Origin: Selaginella tamariscina
Lineage: Eukaryota; Streptophyta; Lycopodiopsida; Selaginellales; Selaginellaceae
NCBI GenBank assembly: GCA_003024785.1
Contig: PUQB01000659.1
Location: 62,001-126,000, forward strand
Direction of reading: 5' to 3'
Length of the DNA stretch: 64,000 nucleotides
Shown: one piece after another, positions 25,001-36,330 of the stretch
Numbering within the stretch: position 1 is the stretch's first letter
Layout: each line of letters opens with the position of its first letter
The notes under the pieces: model-generated
The model's input: only the letters and a program-made list of their open reading frames with translations
Told to the model about the DNA's origin: nothing
Database searches by the model: none
Made by a program: the position numbers and the translations under genes

Positions 25001-26161
25001 CCTGCAATATGCTTGATTGATGCATCATGCTTGGCAACAATAGGCTAGACAAAGTGCCTCTCCTCAATTTGCGGCAAATGAAGCAACGGAGGTGACTATG
25101 GCACCACCAGAATCAGCAGTGGCAGTAGCGGCGAGCAAGATCAAGAGCTTGGAGGAGATGGAGTCGAGGTATGGTGCACCCTAAATTGTTGCGTGCGCCC
25201 TAAGTTGGTGTTATGAACATAGGTGGTGATCCCAGCAACCACGGATGGGATCACGGCCCGTGTTCGTAACAATATATATTGTTCATGAACATGGCCATGG
25301 GAACACGACCCATGGCCGTGTTCATGAAACACGGTTAACATGGCCAGGATCCCGGCCATGTTTGTAACTATGTCAGGAACTAGGTAACGAGAACCTGTTA
25401 GTCAAGATCCCACGCCCACAGTTGAACAAGGGCACGGATGTGCCTTGTTTAGCTGTGAGTGCTACACCAAGGAGACATGCCTCAATCTATGTCCCTTGGA
25501 ATATGCATTCCAACAAGACCTTTTAGTTATAAATTCGTTAACTTTAAGGGTAAGTTACCTCGAAGGTGGGACGTACTCCTATTGTCTAGAAGTTAAGGTG
25601 GCACAATAAAGGGTTGTGCATTAACGACACAAGCTAAAGCTTGCACCGACAGAAGAGTAGCGAACTCAGTCATGAACCTAGGAACTCTCTTACTACATAC
25701 TCTACCTTATTTATGTGATCAAGCCCCTCCCCCTCTCTTTTCCTATATGTGTAAGTGGGCTAGCACAGAATTAACTAGCCCCTTAGTTAGTTAATGAGAT
25801 GAGCTTTAAACTAAATCTTACTCCTACCCCTAGACCCTACCCAAGGGGGTGGGGTTTTAGGGTGTGGGTTAGGGAAACCCTAGGGGTGTTCCTAACCCTA
25901 CTTAACATGTCGAACTCATTTGTACTAATTGAAAAGCCTAACTGGGACGTCAAAATCAGGGATGAATTTTTTAAAAGGTAAGTTCTAGATTCGCTTAGAA
26001 TTTCCTACAAATACCTAATGACACCCGGCCGGACCATCACTAATACTCAAGTGCACTAAGCAGGCCTATTTCCTATTATATTTAGGATTCATCAACATAG
26101 TACAATATGTAACAAGAGTCAATGTCCAAAATAAAAAAGAGTCATAGTAAAAACTATGACA
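22031..26161 (-). mobile_element. Solo LTR (type B, about 1.64 kb) in minus orientation, interrupted by a hAT element
   Basis: It begins TGTCAGAG and ends CTATGACA, and is flanked by the 5-bp target duplication AGTAT (22026-22030 and 26162-26166). The interrupted copia sequence resumes in register on both sides, as seen from the uninterrupted relative at 34.0-34.3 kb. After removal of the hAT element the LTR is about 1.64 kb and matches the LTR at 36331-45326 in inverse orientation. No internal region remains, so it is a solo LTR. Confidence 0.88.
22892..25372 (-). mobile_element. hAT-superfamily DNA transposon, decayed autonomous copy
   Basis: The 2481-bp element has short inverted ends (CATAGTTATGAACA against CATAGTTACAAACA) and an 8-bp target duplication, TCAAGAAC (22884-22891) against TCAGGAAC (25373-25380), which is the hAT size. 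On the minus strand it carries a BED-finger-like stretch (about 24.95-24.83 kb), a DUF659/RNase H-like core including VGVENVVMVVTDGENAN (about 24.25 kb), CFAHCLN (about 24.13 kb) and an acidic C-terminus (23250-23047). The transposase frame shifts several times and has stops, so it is inactive. Its right end has palindromic subterminal sequence around CATGGCC. Confidence 0.85.
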
Positions 26162-26880
26162 AGTATGATCCTCATTAGTTGTCTCTTGTTATGTGATACT
26201 TTGGCAACCATTGTTATTGGGATTGATATAGTAGATTCATTTCAATCAACATCCTCTTTAAGTAGAACACCTACAACAGATGTTATGGTCAACTTGTTGA
26301 AACACTTAAGGAAGTCTTGAAAGAGGCAAAAGACAATGGCAAGCTCAACAACAATAAATAAGAAAATAGCTCACTATTGATATCAAACTTGAGTGCACTC
26401 ATAAGATTGTGTGTATGTTTGAACTCATTCACATGAATTTGAATAGAACCACCTTCTTCTAACTCTTGAGTGATGAGTTTCTATAAGAGACTAACAATGT
26501 TAAAATTGAAATAAATCTCCATGAGTTGATCCCATTCTACCAACTATGAGCATGCTCTATATATAAGTTGTCAATAATAAAACAACATTAAACTTAGCTC
26601 TAAACATGTGTGATTGATTTGATCCTGGATTTGCAACATAATTCGAAATAATTTCACTTTTAGGCATGGTGTGGAAAAGAAACTTTGTGAAATAGTGAAA
26701 TCACTCACGTATTACCTAATAATAATAGATATTTAAATTGCACCGCTTTCAGATCTAATATCATGTCATATGTAGAGTGAGCATAAAATGCCCTAATTAA
26801 AATGGCAAACACAGTTTCAGCGTGTTATAGTTTGAAAAGAATTTTTTTTGTAATAGCATGTTGGAACAAGTAAAACACAC

Positions 26881-27263
26881 TGTGGTTTTACATACTGTAA
26901 GTGTCCTCTATATATATATACTTGCATGCCAAGACTTAATATGGCTGCATATACCTTAGCATATAATCTTCTTAAGTATGATTACTTGGTGTCCCATACT
27001 CGATATGCAGTGTTTCCAATATAGTCTCCTTATATATGTTGTTGTTATAAACCCTCTTATGTCCACAACGTGGCACGCATTCATTGATCGAACACATGAA
27101 AGATCTTATTGGTTTATTTTCAACGATGCCGATTCACTCTTACTGCATATAGATGTAGGGTTTACAATCTGATCAACAGTGGGTTGGATCCTTCAGTCCG
27201 GGTAAGCGATGCACTAGTCCAGAAATAATCCTCTGGGTCTTGCATAAAATCTACGAATCCACC
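26881..27263. promoter_or_regulatory. FAD6 upstream region
   Basis: This 380-bp stretch between the copia fossil and the FAD6 start has no coding potential. TATATATATA at about 26911 and CTTATATATG near 27029 could serve as TATA boxes, but none can be singled out. Confidence 0.35.
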
Positions 27264-29531
27264 ATGAAATCGCTTGAAGTTTTCGATCTTTCGCATATAA
27301 GCAATGTGGCTTGTGTTTCACTCTGTGCATATTCGCAATACATGCATGCATCGTTAACAAGATTGTTTCATTACAGAATGGCTTGCGCTCACCTTCAGAT
27401 GGTGTCTAATCTGGTACGTCTCTCTCTCTCTTTCCTCTCTCTCTATAAATCTCGAATGCATGTAACGCAGAGGGTTGAGAAGATTCATGTGAGCCAGTTT
27501 AGGACTTCTGGGTTCTGCCCACTACACTCTAAGACTCCATTTTTGCCTCCGGTAATGACACACACTATATAGATGTAAATTATGTATATATGTGCATATT
27601 ACTAATCTATTTGTTCTTGACTGACACAGTTCTTTGTAATTACTCGCTGAATGCTTTAAAATTTAAATTATATTCATTTAAATGCATACTCATCGTTTTT
27701 TTAATTTAATTGCACACAAAGTTTTTAGCTGCGATTTTACATAAATATACAATCTCATGTATGTGTTTTTTGTTTTGTTTATGGCTTGTATACACAGTCG
27801 GGCTGGAAACGCGTGTGTGTATAGATATGTTTCTAACTTGAATTTTTTTATTTTAGAGGGTAGGATGTCTGTACGTGCTGTTGCTGCACCGGTACCTATT
27901 ACGCAGCAAACAGAAACATCAATCCCGGGTTTCACTCAAATTGGAGAACCAGTACCTCAAGGTCTCTCTCTGAATGATGTTGTCAAGACTCTTCCCAAGG
28001 AGGTGATTTTATCCTTTTAAAAAAAATATATGCATCAGAAACACATGCAAAGAAGGACAAAAAATGTATGTATGTATAATACAGTTCCTTATTCATATGT
28101 ATATATGTATCCATACTCATGTTCATGAGTATACATATTATATACAGATACATTTTCATATAAATACGCATACACACCCAAAAGATGTATATCACATATG
28201 ATGCATTTCATATACATGTCTTTCCCAAGCATATTAGTGGTACATACGTAATATTGATAATTAGACACTAGATTTTAATGGTTAAGTAAATGTTCTACAG
28301 GTTTTCGAGATTGACAACATAAAAGCAGCTAAGACAGTGCTAATTACTGTCTTAGCAGTAGCAGCTGGATACGCAGCACTTGCGGTGGCACCATGGTACC
28401 TCTATCCGGTGGTATATGCTTTCTTGGGCACCGCAGCCACCGGTTTATTTGTTATTGGTCACGATTGCGGTCACAATTCTTTCTCAAAGAGCCAACTTGT
28501 GAACGACGTGGTGGGTACAATTGCCATGGCCCCTTTGGTTTTCCCATTTGAACCCTGGAGGCTCAAGCACAACACGCACCACGCACACACAAACAAGTAA
28601 GTGCGTGTATATATTGTTTTTATATATAATGTTTCACCTTCTCTTTAGTTCTCTCTTCTCTTTCTCCACGCGCCCACTCGTGTGTTTTGTTTAGATTGAT
28701 TATGGATACTGCGTGGCAACCATTCAGGCCTCATCAATATGATAATGGAGTCCATTAGTGAAAGCTATTTTCAGGGCAACCATGGGTCCTTTGTGGTGGA
28801 TAGCTTCAGTTGGACACTGGTATTTCTGGCATTTTGATTTGAGCAAGTTCGTCCTCAAGAACTAACTAAAGTCAAAGTAAGCATGTGTGTGTTGAATTTG
28901 TATATTAATACTTTCCCATGTACTTATATAATTAACACACACACTCACTCTTATCAAACAGGTGAGCCTGGCAGCCGTAACAGCATTTGCAGCGTTTGTG
29001 CTGGTACCCTTGCTGGTAACACAAGGACCAATAGGATTTGTAAAGTGGTGGCTAGTACCGTGGTTGGGGTTCCACTTCTGGATGAGCACGTTTACCATGG
29101 TTCATCACACTGCGCCTCACATCCATTTCAAAGCCAACAGGGAATGGTATGCCGTTGAAGCTCAACTCAGCGGAACGGTGCATTGCGAATATCCCCAGTG
29201 GTAATCCAAGGCATATTCTCTCTGTGGTGTATGCACGTGTGTACATGCATATTAGATACATATAATGGTTTCATACAGGATTGACATGCTATGCCACGAC
29301 ATAAGTGTGCATATTCCCCACCACGTATCAACAAAGATACCGAGCTACAACCTGAGAAAGGCATACGCAGTCTTACAAGATAAGTGGGACAAGCACTTAA
29401 ACAAGGCAGTGTTTGGATTACCGCTACTAAGCACGATTCTTGGGGAGTGTAATCTGTTCGATGCCAAGGAGTCCAAGTGGGTTAAGTTTGATAGAGAGCT
29501 GAGGGAAGTTCCTGTTGTGGCAAATGAGTAG
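27264..29531 (+). CDS. FAD6: Chloroplast omega-6 fatty-acid desaturase, 7 exons, frame disturbed in exon 5
   Basis: Exons are 27264-27413, 27471-27551, 27859-28002, 28301-28596, 28695-28876, 28962-29200 and 29279-29531, all with GT-AG introns in compatible phase; total about 448 residues, the family length. Three histidine boxes bind the di-iron centre: HDCGH (about residues 179-183), HNTHH (about 215-219) and HIPHH (about 376-380), with hydrophobic membrane segments around YPVVYAFLGTAATGLFVIG and LVPLLVTQGPIGF. The N-terminal residues before VRAVAAP are suited to a plastid transit peptide. The enzyme adds the omega-6 double bond to 16:1 and 18:1 in plastid glycerolipids using ferredoxin. Exon 5 needs one C at 28752-28753 and one T at 28848-28849 to keep the conserved PLVKAIFRATMGPLWW and FRPQELTKVK; both sites are short homopolymers. 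Either this copy is freshly inactive or the consensus is wrong. Confidence 0.93.
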
Positions 29532-29638
29532 AAACTCCAGGTTCTGTTCTCGATAGTTTTTGTGTATTAGTGATATAAATCGTATAATAAATATGTGTAT
29601 ATGTACATATAAGTTTGTATATACTTCGTGTAATATGT

Positions 29639-29702
29639 ATTAGAGATAAACTTCACCCCTTAGTATTACATATATTACCAAGGGGTTAAGTTTATTTCTA
29701 AT
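29639..29702 (+). other. Long stem-loop just downstream of FAD6
   Basis: ATTAGAGATAAACTTCACCC plus CTT (29639-29661) pairs with AAGGGGTTAAGTTTATTTCT plus AAT (29680-29702), giving a 23-bp stem with two mismatches and an 18-nt loop. It lies 108 bases after the stop codon and could be in the 3' UTR, or be a tiny inverted-repeat insertion. Confidence 0.7.
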
Positions 29703-29827
29703 ATATAACAAGTACCACCACTGGGTTATATATACATTTTATAATTCACTATTCAGGAAGTTCAGTTTAGTTAAATCATTGTTATATATAAAAGCACTTC
29801 TATAAGAATACGAGGGAGCTTCTTAAG

Positions 29828-30897
29828 GCCCACTTTCCACCGGCGGGTGGTTATTTGGCCAGTGGTAAATTAAAATAATGTTATGTCGTTAATTATTATT
29901 ACCATTGTGCTTTTCTATTAGAGTGGTTAATTAAATTAAAAAAGAAACTAGAATGTACAATTTTTATTTAACCGGTTATTATAAAGAGGGTTTATATATA
30001 TATATATATATTATATATACATATGTAATAAATATGCACCTATCAGTATTTTTAATTAAAAAAATATATTAAATCTTTAACTTTTCATTGTTATTTTCTT
30101 ATATAGAATCATTAATTATAGTTTACTAGTGTCTCTCTTTATATATATATATGTTCTGTGTGTGTAACAATGTACACACACACACACACACAAATATATA
30201 TATATATATATATATATATTATACACAAACATGTGAGTGTGTTGAGAGAAAGAGAGATCTTTCAGTTATTACATACTTCATATATAATATATTATATGTA
30301 TAAATATAGTACATATATATATATTATATACTCACGTACATATATATGTATGCTTATTTATACATAAGAATTATTTATTTTGATTATTTATTGATTATAC
30401 TTATAAAGAAATCTCTCATATATGTCATTTATATCATATAAAAAAAGACTCTTCAGATATCTGTATATTATCTGCAACAACTTATATTCTTTCTACAAAA
30501 TAAGTATATCAAATAATGTGTGTTTTTATATATATATATATAATATTTTTATATGTAAATGAGTGATATTTTACTGAATCTTATGTTCACTCTTTATTTT
30601 AAAGTTCTAATTTATTCATTTTTCATTAAGTTTTTTTTAAAGTTAAAAAAACAAAACCTAATTTCGTTAATCTTGATACACGTGTTTTATTATGCGTAAT
30701 AGCCATACAACCGGGCAAAATTGCCTAGTTATTTGGCTACCACCGAAAAAGCTACATAGGTGCCATGTAGATTATAAATTATAAATAATTAACAAGTGGA
30801 AAATTAAACTAATGACCCGGTGGCTTACAAGTAGAATAAATAATTTATTTTATTTTGATTGGTTGAGGTAATTAATCACCGCTAGTGGAAAGTGGGC
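29828..30897. mobile_element. Candidate non-autonomous DNA element with inverted ends
   Basis: GCCCACTTTCCAC at 29828 is repeated in inverse orientation at the right end (GTGGAAAGTGGGC ending 30897), and similarity continues inward for about 15 more bases (GGCGGGTGGTTA against a TAATCACCGC-type end). The 1.07-kb interior is AT-rich with TA and CA microsatellites and has no coding capacity. I could not confirm a target duplication, so superfamily is open. Confidence 0.45.
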
Positions 30898-31439
30898 ATA
30901 GTATAACTTACTATATAGGTATACACAACACACGTATTGTTATGAAATAGATTAATGTTTTATTATAAATTACTGTCATGAGTATCTATTGTGAATTTAC
31001 ATGTTAATCTCATTTATAGATATAGTGTACAGGTTATTATATATAAGTTGTGCTCCTACTTTTATACATGTGCTCATATTTTTATACATATGAAAACATC
31101 ATTGATTTTGTTTCAAAATTTATAATAATAATAAAAGTTTATTTTTATATTAATTTTAAAAATGTTTATAAGATATAAATAAAAAATTTCAAATGTACAA
31201 TTTACATTGTATGTATGTATGTTTATATACGTATGCATGTATGGATACATAGTAAGTTAAATTGTTTAGTAGTTTAATGCAACTTTGTGAATATTTAATA
31301 TTTGTTATATTTATAATGGATCTAATAATAATTTATATATATATATTTATATATCCCAATTTGCATATGTTTTGATAAATCCTACACTAGTTGATTGTTT
31401 ATTAATAAAGCTATAATATAAAATAGATCTATTTAACAT
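30898..31439. other. AT-rich spacer, nothing recognised
   Basis: There is no open frame of note, no RNA signature and no repeat matched elsewhere in the window. Confidence 0.5.
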
Positions 31440-32533
31440 ACAAATAAGATGTTGGTGACTAATCTCAAAGGTGGTTGTTGCTTGTACACTAGATGTGTAA
31501 GTTCACCATTTAAAAATGCATTCTTTACATTTATTTGGTGAAGTTCCAAGTCTAGCTTTGCAATTGCAAGTATAATATGAATAGAAGTTAGTTTTGCCAT
31601 GAAACGAGTCTTAAACTTATAGATACTTCCATCTTCACACTACTTGACTTTGTACACCCACTTGCAAACGATCACAATACTTGACTTTGTACACCCACTT
31701 GCAAACGATCACATTTTGTTCATTTGGTAGCATCATATAAACCCAAGTTTGGTTTGCCATATGTGCACCAAACTCATCTTGCATAACAATTTGCCACTTA
31801 CGAGCATGTGATTCATTAAGTATTTTCTGTAAAGTCTGTGGCTTATATAAAACACTCCAAAAGCCCTTAGGGATATTCCTTGGAGATTCCAAAGGAAGTG
31901 TTGTTCCTTTCTGTAATGGGGTTGGTAAAATATCTTCCTCTAGGAACATTGGAACTAGGACATCTCTAGACAATGAGGTTGTGTGTGTTTGTGTCTTTGA
32001 AATAGAACCCACATTCCCTCATGTGTACATATGTGGCTACATACTTCGCGAAAACACTAGGTTAGTATAGAATCGAGCAAGGTTACTTTTAGTAGCAAGG
32101 TGTTCAAATTGTGTATTGATACCCTCCTTGAACATAAATAGGCTCTCATCAAAGGTAATTGTGTGACATACTTGAAATTGCCTTGTTGCCACCATCCATG
32201 AAAAGCTTTCTTGCAATGTGCACTATAACCAACCATCATACAACAAAGAAATTTGTCCTCCCGCTCATCATGATGTTCCTCTAAAGATATATTTTTGTCA
32301 CAAGTGGGAGGACAAATTTCTTTGTTGTATGAGTGGGAGGACAAATTGTTGTTGATCCTCCTACTAGTTATTGACCCTCCTATTGAGGAGCATCTAGCCA
32401 ACTACCATATGCTCAAACTTAATCCTGGTTACATCCCGGAGCCATGGCTCCTCTGCCTAGTGGGCTCCTTCCTAGGCTATTATACGCCCTTGTGCAGATT
32501 TTGTTGCCCCTACAATTATATGGTGGGAGATGT
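31440..32533 (-). mobile_element. Ty1/copia fossil (integrase end and reverse-transcriptase start)
   Basis: The minus strand shows the copia hinge before reverse transcriptase (CFVGYS-like region near 32.2 kb) and the reverse-transcriptase start with TWVYMMLPNEQNVIVCKWVY (about 31.75 kb), then KTRFMAK and NAFLNG-like pieces near 31.6-31.5 kb. There are no LTRs. It is broken and old. Confidence 0.75.
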
Positions 32534-33990
32534 TGTCAAAGTTCCTACTTGGTGCCACAAGTGCGGCTCACCATATGCCAATTTTGGAATCCCTCACTAA
32601 AAACGCACAAATCTGGTAAAATAACCCATGTTAGGAACTTGGCTTCTAAAAACTCACGCCCTTAGTGCTTTCATGAGTTAGGACATGTGACTAGCTAAGT
32701 TACGAGTGTTATTCTTAGTTTGACGTGGATGTTGTGGCCAAAGTAAGGCCTCAATCACTAAACTTGTAGAACATGAACTTAAGCAATGCCTTCTAGGCTC
32801 GTGAACAAGTTATCATAACTCCCTGGGTGCGAGGTACCCAATCACGAGGGTGTGGATTCATTAATGATAAGGGTTGAGTAACCCTTAGGGTGTGACATAC
32901 CCCTGTGGACTAGAAGTTGAGGCAGCTTGTGCTTTGACAACACAAGCTTAAGCTTGCACTAGTAAGAGATAATAAGCTCTTTTGAACCTATCTTATTTCT
33001 GTGATGAAGCGTCCCCCCCGCTTTTTCCTATTTGTGTGAGTGAGTTGTGAGTTTAATAGCTTAACTTTTAACTTAACCCTAAACTTGGCTCCAGGTTTAG
33101 GGCATGAGGTTATGGCAATCCTAGGGTTTGGTCAACCTTAGGAGTGTACCTAACCATACTTGAAATGTCAAACTCACCCAACTCACCCACAAATCTTGAT
33201 TATAACTAAAAATAATAAGGGTAAGGTTCTAGACAATAGGTTTCATCTTCATTTAGAGTTTCTCGAGGTATTTAGTGACAATGAACTGAACCACCCCTAA
33301 AGACCTAGGTTCACTAGCTAGGGTTGTTTTTCATTATATCCATTAACCTCTAAAGTAGAAAATAGAGTCATAGTAAAACTATAACACTCCCTATACCTTT
33401 GAAAATGTCAGCATCCTCGTTGAAGTTTAACTCTAAGATTAGATAATGTTAAACAAAATTAACCAAAACTAGTTAAAAAGCTCATAGCTTTTAATACCCC
33501 ATGCGTGTAATGTTATGCTAAGTACTTCAAAATCGTTGTTTATTGAGTTGCTAATTTAATTACAGGAGGCACCACCTATGACATGAAATCACCTAAAGAT
33601 CTTTTCATGTTTGCAAAGTCTATTACTTAAACACAAACAACAAATTAGTTAATTTTTTATTTTAACTAAAATTTATATGGGAGGCTTCTAGTTATTATTG
33701 TTTGTCAACCCCTTGGTTAAATTAAGAAATAAAATTCTCTTTATTTCTTAACATGATTCACAATTAACAACTTCCTTGTTGAGTGTACATTACATCAAGT
33801 TTAAGACCTCCCCTCAAACTCATTTCCTAACTCCATCGTGTTTTATAGATTCTTCAATAGTTCCCACGTCGATTCACATGCTGGATACCCTTTCCACTTG
33901 ACAAGATATTTGTGTTTATGTTTCCACATTCCTCGATGTTTGACCTCCTACATGTTCAATATGAATTCAATTTCATAGTCCTTCATATCA
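32534..33990 (-). mobile_element. Chromovirus-like fossil: 3' LTR (32534-33386) and chromodomain end
   Basis: The LTR ends match those of the chromovirus at 37.2-44.6 kb in inverse orientation (TGTCAAAG at the left, CTATAACA at the right). To its right follow, in register, the polypurine side and about 600 bases of the 3' internal end, including the chromodomain region (WKGYPACESTWE). The rest of the element is missing, being replaced at about 33990 by a copia piece. Its divergence from the intact-looking copy indicates greater age. Confidence 0.8.
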
Positions 33991-35505
33991 CCAATCAAGT
34001 TTGCCACCAACTTTTGCCTCTCTCAAGACTTCCTTGAGTGCTTCTTGTGGGAACAACAAGCTGACCACAACACATGTTGTAGGTGTTCTACTTCAAGAGG
34101 ATGTTGATAGAAGTGGATTTACTACATCAATCCCAACAGCAATGGTTGTTAAAGTATCACATAACAAAAGACAACGAGTGTCTAAACATGAGGATTGTAC
34201 TCATCATGATTTTGCTCAAGAGAATTGCCATTGCTAGGAGTGTGGAGTTATAGGACATGTTAGATATCAATGCAAAAAAGTGGGAAAAGTCATATAAGTA
34301 ACCTAGAGGTGATAGCAATTGTGTTGAATGCAACAACTTGGAGCAATAGAGAGTTCATTGTCGAACGGCTACACCAAAAGCTTCACTTGTCGAGTTGAAT
34401 GTAAATGATGTATAAGGATTTACCACAAATGTGGTGGTCAATCTTGCTAAAAAAGGCATGACTTTACATTGTTTTTGATGGCTTGATTTTGGTGTCATGC
34501 ACCATACAATTAATGAAAGACCAAGTTTAGTAGCCTTACCCTGCAACCCACATCTCAAGCAGTCAAGATTGCCAATGCGAACATACTTGCTATTGTTAGA
34601 ACAAGAGATATCTTTGTATCTTCATTGCAAACTAAAATTAAGAGAGTATTATTTGTTCAAATATTACTAAAAATCTCCTTTATGTTGCACATCTAGTTTG
34701 TGTAGGGATTCATGTAACATTTGGATAAGTTGGAGCAAATATTACAGAATGAAGAAAGTGTTGCATTTGTTAAGATGGATTTAAACTTGTATCATTTGGA
34801 GCATGTTGTGTCTGAGGTTGTTAAACAGGAAAAACAGGAAACCTCACCTTTTCCTGTTTAACCGGTTTCCTTTCTCCTAGCCTTTAGGAAAGGCTACACA
34901 CTTTCTTTACATCAACTTTCCACATATACATATATTAAAACTCCTTCTCTCAAAGCCACAATGACTGGTCTCCAAGTTAAGGGCAAGAATGGATTTTGGC
35001 TATTGCCTTGTTAGATCCATTCATTGAGAGTATACATACATACACACAAGATCTTATAATATGTACCTTTCATTACCACATGAATACAAGAGACAAAGTG
35101 TGGAGAACCTCTCTCTCCTGCGGGAACTTCAAATGGAGACCCCTTCTCCCTTGCCCTAACTCCCTTTAATTACCCTTCCTCTCGCCACATCATTCTTTTC
35201 CTTTCCACTCACCTTTTCCTCCTTCACAGCCTCTCGGTAAGGATTTTCCTCCTTCACAGCCTTTCCTTCCATGCTTATTAGACCTTCCTACCCTTATTCT
35301 CTCCACAATAGGATGTCCTATGCTCTTATATTTTACCTTTAACAGAGGTGTTTGAGGTAACTAAGTTTAGTACAACAGTCACCAACTTATACATCTTTGG
35401 CATTAAAAGATTGAGTCATGCCAATCTTTAATGGCTAAAAAGATGCCAAGTATGATCCATGGGATGCACATGCCTGTTAACTCAATATTGAAGGGTGTAT
35501 TGGTT
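33990..35505 (+). mobile_element. Ty1/copia fossil (gag to gag-pre-integrase), split by a solo LTR
   Basis: This is the same copia family as at 20.95-26.88 kb but on the plus strand. Gag, the zinc-knuckle region (about 34.2-34.3 kb), protease (about 34.38-34.65 kb) and the gag-pre-integrase start (about 35.4 kb) are recognisable. A 526-bp solo LTR interrupts it at 34819. It is broken, with many interruptions, and old. Confidence 0.78.
34819..35344. mobile_element. Solo LTR, 526 bp
   Basis: It begins TGTTAAACAGG and ends CTTTAACA, with a 5-bp target duplication GAGGT (34814-34818 and 35345-35349). The host copia sequence resumes exactly at the duplication, as judged against the relative at 21.37 kb. 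There is no internal region. The family is not identified. Confidence 0.85.
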
Positions 35506-35514
35506 CAAAATTCC

Positions 35515-36330
35515 TCCAATTGGTACCACTTGAGCTCAAGTGGTACCAAATGGACATTGTATCATAGTGAAGTATTATGTAATGTAATCATTATATTAAA
35601 ATTTGTTGCAATGATAAAATTCTTATAATTGGTACCAAAGAGAAATTTTGACACTATAGATATGAATAAATATAATTATAGTTACAATATAATTTTAAAA
35701 AAGTATTAGAAATGGTACCACTCTAGCTCAAGTGGTATTAAAAATAATCATTTTAAAATAAAATGTATTAAATATTATTCTAATAAGTACCACTTGAGCT
35801 CAAGTGGTACTAGATAGGGTTTATATTTAATGATTAAAACTAAACAAAGTAGTTTTACTTGAGCTCGAGTGATATCATTTATTAAAGAATAATTTATGTA
35901 TTAAATATTAAAAACACTTAGTATTACTTGAGCTTGAGTGGTACCAAATAAAGTGTTTTAATAATGTAATAACTATTAAAAATAAGACTATCTTGTACCA
36001 CTCGAGTTCGAGTGGCACCTACTAAAGAAGATTATAAATGTAATATGAACATTGTAACTAAAATGAGAATGTCTATAGTCCTATTTTCTTAATAATTAGC
36101 AATTTTAATTATTTAATTAGCATTTTTTAATATTAAAGAAATATTTTTTAAAATAATATATGTTTAAAGAAAGAATATTTTTTAGAATGTATGTTTAAAA
36201 TATTAATAATTAATACTTAAATATTAATTAATAATCTATATTCCCATTTTCATGTATCATTTCCATTTTAGTTACAAATGTTCATTATAAATTATAAAAT
36301 ACATTCTATTGATATTACTTGAGCTTGAGT
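35515..36330. repeat. Array of 26-bp palindromes, period about 65-75 bp
   Basis: Each unit centres on a palindrome with arm GGTACCACTTGAG followed by its reverse complement (KpnI, SacI or XhoI-like core). Copies are at about 35522, 35713, 35786, 35850, 35920, 35995 and 36311. The last spacing becomes about 75 once the MITE-like insert at 36045-36285 is removed. The array continues past the LTR as 45327-45390. The spacers are AT-rich and not conserved. Confidence 0.85.
36045..36285. mobile_element. MITE-like element inside the palindrome array
   Basis: Inverted ends ATGAACATTGTAACTAAAAT and its near reverse complement (ATTTTAGTTACAAATGTTCAT) bound about 241 AT-rich bases. The right half (reverse complement) closely matches 62155-62235, so the family has at least two members here. 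The target duplication is unclear, perhaps TA. Confidence 0.65.

Larger units (their letters stand above)
20950..26880 (-). mobile_element. Ty1/copia fossil, split by a solo LTR
   Basis: On the minus strand the parts are, from the right: a primer-binding-like site near 26770, gag (26750-26167 and 22030-21870, with a zinc knuckle of CX2CX4HX4C form, CWECRVIGHVSYQC), protease (about 21850-21560), gag-pre-integrase and the start of integrase (about 21330-20990). The gag part is interrupted by the solo LTR at 22031-26161. Reverse transcriptase and the 3' LTR are missing. It is broken in many places and old; its left part predates the segmental duplication. Confidence 0.8.

Noticed and set aside
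26167-26880. Promoter-proximal gene upstream of FAD6
   Set aside because: The sequence matches the gag region of the copia family at 34.0-34.2 kb in reverse, so it belongs to the fossil.
35515-36330. CRISPR-like array of evenly spaced repeats
   Set aside because: The genome is a plant nucleus, the repeats are imperfect palindromes with variable AT-rich spacers, and no cas genes exist.
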